DNA of 7,333 nucleotides from an uncultured Collinsella sp. (GCA_902491415.1 CABUHP010000085.1:1-7333), one strand, 5' to 3'; positions 1 through 5,344 are shown, numbered from the stretch's first letter. Notes: generated by a model not told the origin, from the letters alone. Numbers and translations are program-made.

Positions 1-2
1 TG

Positions 3-701
3 CCAGCCGACGCCAAGCTGTCTTGCTCGGTGGGCGCCTATGGCCAGGCCGTGAGCGAGCACATGTTTGCCATGGTCCTTTCCATGATGAAGCGCCTGCC
101 CGGCTATCACGACTTGCAGCGCGAGCATCGCTGGGAGGATTTGGGGCCGGTTACCTCGCTCAAAAATGCCAACGTGCTGGTGCTGGGCGCGGGCGATATC
201 GGCGGCCACTTTGCCACGCTCTGCCGCAGCATGGGCGCACACGTCCGCGGCATCAAGCGCCATCCGCTCGTCTACCCCATTGTGTTTGAGGACATGGACG
301 GCATGGATGCCCTGCCCGAGCGCCTGGCCGAGGCAGACGTCGTCGCATCCTTTATGCCCAGCACACCCGAGACCCGCGGCCTGGCGAACGCCGAGTTCTT
401 CGCCGCGATGAAGCCGGGCGCCTTCTTTGCCAACGGCGGCCGCGGCGATCTTGTGGTTGCCGACGACCTAGTTGCCGCCCTGGAATCAGGACATCTCGCC
501 GGCGCCGCGGTCGACGTCACCGACCCCGAGCCGCTGCCCGAGACAAGCCCGTTGTGGGATGCGCCCAACATGCTCATCACGCCGCACATCTCCGGCTGGT
601 TCCACTTGGCCGCCACGCTCAACAACGTGGTCGACATCGCCGCGGAGAATCTGCGTCACCTGCAAGCCGGCGAGACCCTGCGCTGTTGGATCGAACATTA
701 G
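3..701 (+). CDS. D-2-hydroxyacid dehydrogenase (NAD-binding and C-terminal part), 5' partial
   Basis: The frame is open to the left edge, so the N-terminus is missing (232 residues visible against about 310-330 for the family, so roughly 90 are absent). A GTG at base 30 is not a credible start because conserved family sequence (AxxxSEHMFAMVLSMMKRLP) runs across it. Enzymes of this family reversibly reduce 2-keto acids to D-2-hydroxy acids in the cytoplasm. Visible motifs are the Rossmann loop GAGDIG (visible residues 62-67), the catalytic Arg in NGGRGD (147), the catalytic Glu in DPEP (176) and the catalytic His in TPHISG (195). After the second Rossmann strand the sequence is RGIKRHP, with basic residues and no acidic residue to hold the NAD ribose, which suggests NADPH use (inference). 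The exact substrate cannot be told; glyoxylate/hydroxypyruvate reductase-like or phosphoglycerate dehydrogenase-like enzymes are both possible. It ends in TAG, 71 bases before a strong terminator. Confidence 0.93.
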   Translation, partial: PADAKLSCSVGAYGQAVSEHMFAMVLSMMKRLPGYHDLQREHRWEDLGPVTSLKNANVLVLGAGDIGGHFATLCRSMGAHVRGIKRHPLVYPIVFEDMDGMDALPERLAEADVVASFMPSTPETRGLANAEFFAAMKPGAFFANGGRGDLVVADDLVAALESGHLAGAAVDVTDPEPLPETSPLWDAPNMLITPHISGWFHLAATLNNVVDIAAENLRHLQAGETLRCWIEH

Positions 702-704
702 GGT

Positions 705-728
705 TCCGCCGTTCTAACGAACGGCGGA
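705..728. repeat. Perfect 10-bp inverted repeat just after the dehydrogenase
   Basis: Bases 705-714 (TCCGCCGTTC) and 719-728 (GAACGGCGGA) are perfect reverse complements around a TAAC loop, three bases after the stop codon. No T-run follows, so it is not a standard intrinsic terminator. It may protect the 3' end of the transcript or help termination together with the stronger hairpin downstream. Confidence 0.6.
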
Positions 729-749
729 CCGGTCGACGCTACGCGCCGC

Positions 750-835
750 CCAGAGCGACAATTTGTCATTCAAAAGGCAAGGCATGACCAGAAGGTCTAT
801 GCCTTGCCTTTTTCATGCCAACTTGTTCGCTCTGG
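750..835. repeat. 9-bp inverted repeat enclosing the terminator
   Basis: CCAGAGCGA (750-758) is the reverse complement of TCGCTCTGG (827-835). Just inside, CAA (759-761 region) and TTG (824-826 region) can continue the pairing with one unpaired base. The two arms sit outside the 772-812 terminator hairpin, giving a nested palindrome of 86 bases. The function is unknown; chance is possible for the outer arms alone. Confidence 0.45.
772..813 (+). terminator. Strong Rho-independent terminator of the dehydrogenase transcript
   Basis: A perfect 14-bp stem pairs 772-785 (AAAAGGCAAGGCAT) with 799-812 (ATGCCTTGCCTTTT). Four more pairs (GACC 786-789 with GGTC 794-797) close an AGAA loop, leaving T798 as a bulge. 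The stem runs into TTTTT at 809-813. The A-run at 772-775 gives a short U-run on the other strand, so weak termination from the right is also possible, which suits its place between convergent genes. Confidence 0.9.
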
Positions 836-915
836 ACATCGCTCGCTGACGCTTGCTCAACCTGCGGTGTCATAACAATTCTGTCCAGCTGTTGGCTTTG
901 CGGCATTTGCCCAGA

Positions 916-956
916 TAAAACCTGCATAATAAACCTGTCCCTTTTAGCAGGTTTTA
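916..956 (-). terminator. Probable terminator hairpin of the aminopeptidase, overlapping its stop codon
   Basis: TAAAACCTGC (916-925) and GCAGGTTTTA (947-956) form a perfect 10-bp stem with a 21-base loop. The TAA stop of the - strand gene (954-956) is part of one arm. Read on the - strand, the second arm ends in TTTTA, a short U-run. AAACCTG is repeated at 931-937, so a shorter 7-bp hairpin (931-937 with 948-954) could form instead; the two structures exclude each other. Called a terminator from position and shape; it is weaker than the one at 772-813. Confidence 0.6.
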
Positions 957-2339
957 GAGCTCCACGCTTTCGGCGCCGTTGATGGTTAGGTTGCGCTCGT
1001 AGAAGGCGGTGAGGGCACGGATGGCGTACATCACGTCGCGCACGCCGCCGGTCTCGTAGCTCGAGTGCATGGCAAGCTGCGGCAGGCCCACGTCTACGGC
1101 ATGCATACTCGCCTGCATATTGGACAGATTGCCAAGCGTGGAGCCGCCGGCCATATCGCTCTTGTTGGCGAAGGCCTGCGTGGGCACGTCAGCGTCATCG
1201 CAAATAGCCTGGAACACCGCGCGGCTAAAGGCATCGGTGCAGTAGTGCTGGTTGGCGGCTTCCTTGATAACGATGCCGCCGTTGAGCACAACCTGGTTGC
1301 GCGCATCGCACTTCTCGGCGTGGTTGGGGTGCACGGCATGCGCGTTGTCGCAGCTCACAAGCATCGAGGCGGCAAGTGCGCGATGGTACGACTCGTCGTC
1401 AAAGCCCAGCGATCCGTTGATGCGGCGCAGCGCGTCGGCCAAGAACGTCGACATGGCGCCCTGCTTGGTCTCGGAGCCCACCTCCTCGTTATCAAAGCAG
1501 CAGAAGACCGAAACATCGTGCGCGTTCTCGGCACCCAAAAATGCCTGCAGCGAGGTGTAAGCGCAGGCCAGGTCGTCGAGCTTGGGCGTCGAGATAAACT
1601 CGTCGGCCCAGCCCCAAATGCGCGCATCCTGGCGGTTGACCAGGAACAGATCGCGGCCCAGAATCTGCTCGGGCTCAACGTCCAGCTCATCGGCGATCAG
1701 GGCATCAAAGTCGCCCTGCTTAAGGTCACCAGCGCTGATGAGCGGGCACAGGTCGACGGCGCGGTTGGGCGCAAAGCCCTCGTTGACGCCGCGGTTCATA
1801 TGGATGGCAAGGCTCGGAATGATAGCGACCTCGCGCTCGGTGGCAAGCAAGCGGCTCTCAATACGGTCGCCCTCGCGCACCAGCACGCGGCCCGCGAGCG
1901 CCAGCGGGCGATCGAACCAGGTGTAGTCGATCATGCCGCCGTAGGCCTCGGTGTTCAGGCGTAGCGTCTCGCCTGCGCCGTCGAGTTCGGGCACGGCCTT
2001 GACCTTAAACGTCGGCGAATCGCTGTGCGACGCCGTCAGCTGAAAATGGTAGTCGCCGGCAACGCCGTCCTCGCCCCACGTCGCGGCCAGGTCCTCGCCC
2101 ACCTTAAAGGCAACAACGCTCGAGGTGTTGCGCTGCGTGTAATAACGCCCGCCCGGCTCGATGTCCCACGCCGCATTCTCGGGCAGATAGGTAAAGCCCG
2201 CCTCGTCGAGCTCGGCCATAATGGTCGCCGCCGTATGGAACATGCTGGGGCATGCCTCGATAAAGTCGATAAGGTCGTTGGCGGCCTCGATATCATCGGC
2301 CGTCACATGCGCGCGCTCGGGCGTTTCCTGATCCGTCAT
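954..2339 (-). CDS. apeB: M18 family zinc aminopeptidase (aspartyl aminopeptidase type)
   Basis: A 461-residue cytosolic metallopeptidase that removes N-terminal residues from peptides, in family M18 often acidic ones. The two-zinc centre is complete by motif: His105 in SHSDSP, Asp256 in KLDDLACAY, Glu286 with the catalytic base Glu285 in FDNEEVGS, Asp331 in CDNAHAVHPN, and His425 in LAMHSSYE. The N-terminal family blocks FIEACPSMFHTAA (26-38) and EPGGRYYTQRNTSS (61-74) and the HMNRGVNEGF segment (180-189) are also present. These fit the ApeB branch rather than ApeA, although 461 residues is slightly long. The start at 2339 is chosen because family homology begins soon after it and AAAGGGGA (2344-2351) is a good Shine-Dalgarno site. 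The frame stays open upstream to an ATG at 2450 that also has a good site, so a 37-residue longer form cannot be excluded. The gene is monocistronic and divergent from the Ntn hydrolase gene. Confidence 0.95.
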   Translation of the reverse strand: MTDQETPERAHVTADDIEAANDLIDFIEACPSMFHTAATIMAELDEAGFTYLPENAAWDIEPGGRYYTQRNTSSVVAFKVGEDLAATWGEDGVAGDYHFQLTASHSDSPTFKVKAVPELDGAGETLRLNTEAYGGMIDYTWFDRPLALAGRVLVREGDRIESRLLATEREVAIIPSLAIHMNRGVNEGFAPNRAVDLCPLISAGDLKQGDFDALIADELDVEPEQILGRDLFLVNRQDARIWGWADEFISTPKLDDLACAYTSLQAFLGAENAHDVSVFCCFDNEEVGSETKQGAMSTFLADALRRINGSLGFDDESYHRALAASMLVSCDNAHAVHPNHAEKCDARNQVVLNGGIVIKEAANQHYCTDAFSRAVFQAICDDADVPTQAFANKSDMAGGSTLGNLSNMQASMHAVDVGLPQLAMHSSYETGGVRDVMYAIRALTAFYERNLTINGAESVEL

Positions 2340-2343
2340 GCTC

Positions 2344-2351
2344 TCCCCTTT
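2344..2351 (-). promoter_or_regulatory. Ribosome binding site for the preferred aminopeptidase start
   Basis: On the - strand AAAGGGGA lies four bases before the ATG at 2339. It supports this start over the longer in-frame options. Confidence 0.7.
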
Positions 2352-2457
2352 CGCTGGGTTGATGGTCCCTTCCAGCATACCCCGCCGCGCCAGCGCCGCA
2401 CTCTTCATTCCGTGTTTAGTCCCGCGCCGCTCGCCAAGTTGAGCCATCATGCCCACG

Positions 2458-2465
2458 CTCCTTTT
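2458..2465 (-). promoter_or_regulatory. Alternative upstream ribosome binding site in frame with the aminopeptidase
   Basis: On the - strand AAAAGGAG lies seven bases before ATG ATG (2450 and 2447), in frame with the aminopeptidase. The extra 36-37 residues are basic and show no family resemblance that I recognise. It could drive a longer isoform or be chance. I found no convincing -35/-10 pair for either strand in the 2340-2500 gap. Confidence 0.4.
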
Positions 2466-2500
2466 GCGACAATTACGTTAACAGGACGAGAGGAGCCGTC

Positions 2501-3586
2501 ATGAAGCCACGTAACATTGCCATCGCCTGCGGTGTCGCGGGTGTCGCCGTCGGCCTTGCCGCTGCCGCCGGCATCGTTTACCGCAAGCAAATCAAGTCTG
2601 TCGCGTCGCTCAAACGCTTGACCGGCTACGCGGATGGCTATGACCTGTACGCGATCGATATCGCCTACGGCTACGACCTTGACCGCATCATCGCCGCTGG
2701 CGTGCGCGACGACCAGGCCTACATCGATGCCGTGGTGGCGCAGGTGCTCCCCGGCGTGCCGGCACATGTCCAGGCGCCCCAGTTTGCCTGCAGCGCTTTT
2801 GTCGCCGTAGATGCCGAAGGCCGCGTGCGCACCGGTCGCAATTACGACTTTAAGGACGACACCTCGGCGCTGCTGGTGCGCAATCACCCGCGCGACGGCT
2901 ATGCCTCCATCGGCTTTGCGGCCCTCAATAACCTGGGCGCCAACACTCCACTTGACTCCGTCGCCGGACGCGCCGCCGCACTCATGGGCCCGTTTGCCCA
3001 GCTCGACGGTGTTAACGAATGCGGCGTGTCCATTGCCGTACTCACCCTGGATTCCAAGCCCTGTGACCAGGACACGCAACGCCCCGTCATCAATACCTCG
3101 CTCGCCATCCGTCTGGTGCTCGACCGTGCCGCCACCACGCAAGAAGCTGTCGACCTGCTTTCCGCCTACGACATGCACGCCATGGCAGGACGCGATTACC
3201 ACTTCTTTATCAACGACGCCGCCGGTGACGCGCGCGTAGTAGAGTGGGATCCGCGCGATCCGGACCGCGCTTTCAAAGCGACTCCTGTACGCCAGGTTAC
3301 GAACTTCTACGCCTGCTATGGCGACGAAGTGCTGCCCAACCAAAAGAATGGCGAGCTGGGCCATGGTAAAGAGCGCGCCATCGCAATCGCCGATGTCCTT
3401 GACGCCCATGTCGGTGCCCAGGACGAGGCAGTCGCTTGGAAGGCCCTTCGCGCTGCGGCGCAAGAGCCCAATCCGGAAGATATCACCAGCAATACGCAAT
3501 GGTCGGTCGTCTTTGACAATACCGAACCCGCTGCCGCCATCACGCTGCGCCGCCACTGGGGCGACGTCGACGCCTTCGCACTGTAA
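2501..3586 (+). CDS. Membrane-anchored Ntn hydrolase, choloylglycine hydrolase/linear amide C-N hydrolase family
   Basis: 361 residues. Residues about 5-27 are a hydrophobic Ala/Gly/Val-rich helix after MKPRN, followed by RKQIK, so it is a signal anchor or uncleaved signal and the enzyme probably faces outward. The catalytic domain begins with QFACSAF: Cys97 is the expected Ntn nucleophile, followed by GRNYDF (Arg113, Asp116) and GVNECGVS (Asn172), matching the conserved Cys, Arg/Asp and Asn of bile salt hydrolases and penicillin V acylases. INTSLAIRLVLDRAATTQEAVDLL (198-221) and HFFINDAAGDARVVEW (234-249) are also typical of the family. These enzymes cut linear amides such as conjugated bile salts, penicillin V, N-acyl homoserine lactones or N-acyl amino acids; the substrate here is not readable. 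Family logic requires Cys97 to become N-terminal, so removal of a 96-residue anchor segment is predicted. AGAGGAG before ATG 2501 supports the start. Confidence 0.87.
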   Translation: MKPRNIAIACGVAGVAVGLAAAAGIVYRKQIKSVASLKRLTGYADGYDLYAIDIAYGYDLDRIIAAGVRDDQAYIDAVVAQVLPGVPAHVQAPQFACSAFVAVDAEGRVRTGRNYDFKDDTSALLVRNHPRDGYASIGFAALNNLGANTPLDSVAGRAAALMGPFAQLDGVNECGVSIAVLTLDSKPCDQDTQRPVINTSLAIRLVLDRAATTQEAVDLLSAYDMHAMAGRDYHFFINDAAGDARVVEWDPRDPDRAFKATPVRQVTNFYACYGDEVLPNQKNGELGHGKERAIAIADVLDAHVGAQDEAVAWKALRAAAQEPNPEDITSNTQWSVVFDNTEPAAAITLRRHWGDVDAFAL

Positions 3587-3609
3587 GGAGCTGGCACCGT
3601 CGTCCTTAC
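3583..3609 (+). repeat. 7-bp hairpin overlapping the Ntn hydrolase stop codon
   Basis: GTAAGGA (3583-3589, containing the TAA stop) pairs with TCCTTAC (3603-3609) around a 13-base loop. There is no T-run directly after it. It may be a weak 3'-end structure; chance is possible. Confidence 0.35.
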
Positions 3610-3655
3610 GCTCGCCTGACGTTGTTTACATTTCCATACGCTTGAGCTAACACGT

Positions 3656-3688
3656 TTTACCCCCGTATCAACAGTGTGCGGGGGTAAA
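3656..3688 (+). terminator. GC-rich hairpin between the Ntn hydrolase and pfk genes
   Basis: TTTACCCCCG (3656-3665) and CGGGGGTAAA (3679-3688) form a perfect 10-bp stem around a 13-base loop; G3654 and C3689 can add a pair past one bulged T. The sequence after it is CTTATGCG, so the U-run is very poor. It may end Ntn hydrolase transcripts, perhaps with Rho, or act as a leader or operator structure for pfk, since it finishes only 38 bases before the pfk start. The role is unresolved. Confidence 0.5.
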
Positions 3689-3698
3689 CTTATGCGCA

Positions 3699-3707
3699 TG
3701 TTATAAC
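3699..3707 (+). promoter_or_regulatory. Candidate extended -10 promoter for pfk
   Basis: TGTTATAAC at 3699-3707 matches the extended -10 pattern TGnTATAAT except for its last base. No -35 match lies 16-18 bases upstream, where the GGGGG arm of the hairpin sits. Transcription would begin near 3713-3715, leaving a leader of only about 13 bases that holds little more than the ribosome site GGAAGGA (3714-3720). A second, weaker candidate is TTTACA (3625-3630) with TAACAC (3648-3653) at 17-base spacing. Confidence 0.4.
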
Positions 3708-3726
3708 TTGCCCGGAAGGATTCACC

Positions 3727-4806
3727 ATGCTTAGGATCGGTCTTCTTACTAGTGGCGGCGACTGCCAGGCGCTCAACGCCACCATGCGCGGCATTGTCAA
3801 AACGCTTATGACCAATAGCGAAGAACCTATCGAGATCTATGGTTTTGAGGACGGCTACCAGGGCCTTATCTACAGCAGGTTCCGCGTCATGACGCCCGCC
3901 GATTTTAGCGGTATCCTCACCCGCGGCGGCACCATCCTGGGCACGAGCCGCACACCGTTCAAGCGTCTGGATACCCCCGAGACCGATGGTGTCGAGAAGG
4001 TGCCGGCGATGGTCCACACCTATCATAAGCTGCAGCTCGACTGCCTGTTTATGCTAGGCGGTAACGGCTCCACCAAGACCGCCAACCGCCTGCGCGAAGA
4101 GGGCCTCAACGTTATCGCCCTGCCCAAGACCATCGATAACGACACCTGGGGCACCGAGCTGACGTTTGGCTTTACGAGCGCCATCGACGTCGCCACCAAG
4201 TGCATCGACGACATTCACACCACCGCTTCGAGCCATGGGCGCGTGTTCGTCATCGAGATCATGGGCCACAAGGTTGGCTGGATTCCGCTGTACGCCGGCG
4301 TCGCGGGCGGCGCGGACGTCATCCTGATTCCCGAGATCCCCTACGACATGGATAACGTCATCAAGACCATCGAGCATCGCATGGAGACCGGCAGCCGCTT
4401 TACCATCGTGGCCGTCGCCGAGGGCGCCATCTCTAAGGAGGACGCGGCGCTGCCCAAGAAGGAGTACAAGAAGAAGCTCGCCGGACGTACGAGCCCGTCG
4501 ATCGTCTACGACATCGCTAAGGAGATCGAGGCCAAGACCGGTCGCGAGACCCGCGTCGCCATCCCCGGTCACACGCAGCGCGGCGGTCAGCCCGACGCCC
4601 AGGACCGCATCTTTGCGACCCAGTGCGGCGTCGAGGCGGCACTCGGCTGTCTGCGCGGCGAGTTTGGCTACATGATTGCCCTACGCGACGGCAAGATGTG
4701 CCACATGCCGCTCGAGGAGGTCGCCGGCAAGCTCAAGTTTGTCGACCCCCAGAGCGATCTGGTGCGCGAGGCCAAGGCGTTGGGCATCAGCTTCGGCGAC
4801 GAATAA
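3727..4806 (+). CDS. pfkA: 6-phosphofructokinase, group III mixed (ATP or PPi) type
   Basis: A 359-residue cytosolic enzyme that phosphorylates fructose 6-phosphate to fructose 1,6-bisphosphate in glycolysis. Visible sites: the nucleotide loop LTSGGDCQALNA (7-18); GGNGSTKTA (111-119); the catalytic PKTIDND (133-139) with base Asp137; SSHGR (168-172) with the F6P-contacting Arg; MGHKVGW (179-185); AEGA (231-234) with Glu232; and ETRVAIPGHTQRGGQP (274-289) with Arg276, His282 and Arg285. Gly114 with Lys134 is the mixed pattern: Gly is usual for ATP enzymes and Lys for PPi enzymes. Asn113 stands where the classical enzymes have the Mg-binding Asp of GGDG. The phosphoryl donor therefore cannot be decided from sequence. 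The start at ATG 3727 has GGAAGGA six bases before it. The gene seems to be transcribed alone and is followed by a large inverted-repeat terminator structure. Confidence 0.95.
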   Translation: MLRIGLLTSGGDCQALNATMRGIVKTLMTNSEEPIEIYGFEDGYQGLIYSRFRVMTPADFSGILTRGGTILGTSRTPFKRLDTPETDGVEKVPAMVHTYHKLQLDCLFMLGGNGSTKTANRLREEGLNVIALPKTIDNDTWGTELTFGFTSAIDVATKCIDDIHTTASSHGRVFVIEIMGHKVGWIPLYAGVAGGADVILIPEIPYDMDNVIKTIEHRMETGSRFTIVAVAEGAISKEDAALPKKEYKKKLAGRTSPSIVYDIAKEIEAKTGRETRVAIPGHTQRGGQPDAQDRIFATQCGVEAALGCLRGEFGYMIALRDGKMCHMPLEEVAGKLKFVDPQSDLVREAKALGISFGDE

Positions 4807-4829
4807 CCTCGGCTGGAACCGCCCCCATC

Positions 4830-4950
4830 GGAGACCCCAGGGCTTACCTCCCAAATCGTCCTCGGACATGTCAGGACCCCGCCGTGCGCTTCGCGCGGCG
4901 GGGTCCTTCCGTCCTGCGGAAAGATTTGGGAGGTAAGCCCTGGGGCCTCC
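4830..4950. repeat. 121-bp nested inverted repeat (28-bp outer arms) downstream of pfk
   Basis: The outer arms 4830-4857 and 4923-4950 are reverse complements at 27 of 28 positions: 23 perfect pairs (4835-4857 with 4923-4945), one A/C mismatch (4834 and 4946), then four more pairs. Between them lie the palindrome GACATGTC (4865-4872), a long GC hairpin (4873-4907) and a small hairpin TTCCG/CGGAA (4907-4911 with 4917-4921). As RNA it would fold into a branched structure on a long stem; as DNA it could extrude a cruciform. It may be a bidirectional terminator or a dispersed palindromic element. No coding function is seen. Confidence 0.8.
4873..4907 (+). terminator. GC-rich terminator hairpin of pfk, inside the larger inverted repeat
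   Basis: AGGACCCCGCC (4873-4883) pairs perfectly with GGCGGGGTCCT (4897-4907). A two-base bulge (GT) is followed by GCGC/GCGC (4886-4889 with 4893-4896) and a TTC loop. The tail TTCCGTCC is only moderately T-rich. Position 67 bases after the pfk stop and the stem strength support termination. Confidence 0.7.
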
Positions 4951-4969
4951 TGCGGTAACTGGGGAGGCC
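4944..4969. repeat. Alternative 7-bp hairpin sharing the right arm of the large inverted repeat
   Basis: GGCCTCC (4944-4950) pairs with GGAGGCC (4963-4969) around a 12-base loop. The first arm is also the end of the 4923-4950 arm, so this hairpin competes with the outermost pairs of the large structure. Confidence 0.4.
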
Positions 4970-4997
4970 GAAGCTATTCGTCTTCTTGCTGCAAGTG

Positions 4998-5233
4998 CCT
5001 GGGGTAGGATGCGGCGTGCATTTTTGGGAGTATTCAGCAGCCGAGGGTGCCTGCATACTGGATTTTGGGCGAGAGACAGGCGCCGCGGGCCGCATTCTGC
5101 AAAAAAAATGAGCGGTCCTCGAGGCGCCGGAGCTCAAAGTCAGGCTTTCAATGCGCTTTTGTGCGCCCGCTCCCACACTCGCGGACTCCGGGATGCTGAA
5201 TTCTCCGGAATTTGCACGCCGCCCCCTGGGGTA
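4998..5233. mobile_element. MITE-like palindromic element with 29-bp imperfect terminal inverted repeats
   Basis: Bases 5011-5039 and 5194-5222 are inverted copies matching at 24 of 29 positions, with a perfect outer block GCGGCGTGCA and a near-perfect inner block ending ATTCAGCA. They enclose 154 bases without a recognisable gene. CCTGGGGTA stands as a direct repeat outside both ends (4998-5006 and 5225-5233), separated from the inverted repeats by 4 and 2 bases, like a worn target-site duplication. The same CCTGGGG string also occurs at 4939-4945, so the direct repeat may be chance. No transposase is nearby. A non-autonomous element or a structured RNA or regulatory repeat are both possible. 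Confidence 0.45.
5079..5128 (+). repeat. Hairpin with A8 loop in the centre of the MITE-like element
   Basis: GGCGCC (5079-5084) can pair with GGCGCC (5123-5128), and GGGCCGC (5087-5093) with GCGGTCC (5112-5118, one G-U pair), leaving an 18-base loop that contains eight A (5101-5108). This adds a third level of symmetry near the middle of the 5011-5222 element. GGCGCC is itself palindromic, so part of the pairing could be chance. Confidence 0.35.
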
Positions 5234-5242
5234 CCCGCGGGC

Positions 5243-5286
5243 AAAAAGCAACCGCCCCGCCGAAATATGCAATCGGCGGGGCGGTT
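5243..5286 (-). terminator. Strong Rho-independent terminator of the ABC permease
   Basis: AACCGCCCCGCCGA (5250-5263) and TCGGCGGGGCGGTT (5273-5286) form a perfect 14-bp stem around a nine-base loop. Read on the - strand, the stem is followed by GC and then TTTTT (complement of 5243-5247). It lies 59 bases past the permease stop codon. On the + strand the tail is only TTTATG, so it is orientated for the - strand. Confidence 0.9.
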
Positions 5287-5344
5287 TATGCAAAAATGCG
5301 GTTGTGGTACATTACAGCTCGCTACAGCTTGAATCCCAGGCAGG

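Noticed and set aside
1065..1964. 299-codon open frame on the + strand opposite the aminopeptidase
   Set aside because: It is the mirror of a GC-rich real gene. The product has no recognisable domain and no ribosome site was evident, whereas the - strand frame carries all M18 motifs.
2447..3556. 369-codon open frame on the - strand opposite the Ntn hydrolase
   Set aside because: Antisense shadow of a gene with clear family motifs. It also runs through the divergent promoter gap and shows no domain.
3587..3726. Riboswitch or leader peptide upstream of pfk
   Set aside because: Only one simple hairpin is present in 140 bases, with no multi-stem aptamer and no short frame with a ribosome site. 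Terminator, operator or promoter explanations suffice.
4054..4572. 172-codon open frame on the - strand opposite pfk
   Set aside because: Shadow frame. The + strand product has the full set of phosphofructokinase motifs across the same bases.
5109..5111. TGA read as selenocysteine in the interrupted frame
   Set aside because: No selenoprotein family match is recognisable, and the downstream hairpin pairing is not a convincing bacterial SECIS. A simple stop in a degenerate or non-coding sequence is more likely.
4871..5293. 140-codon open frame on the - strand in the pfk/permease gap
   Set aside because: It crosses the permease terminator, the whole MITE-like element and the pfk terminator hairpin. 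Its composition (Arg, Pro, Ser rich) is what GC-rich non-coding DNA gives.
5009..5332. 107-codon open frame on the + strand starting inside the left inverted repeat
   Set aside because: No ribosome binding site was found at its ATG, it passes through both inverted repeats and the permease terminator, and it has no recognisable family.
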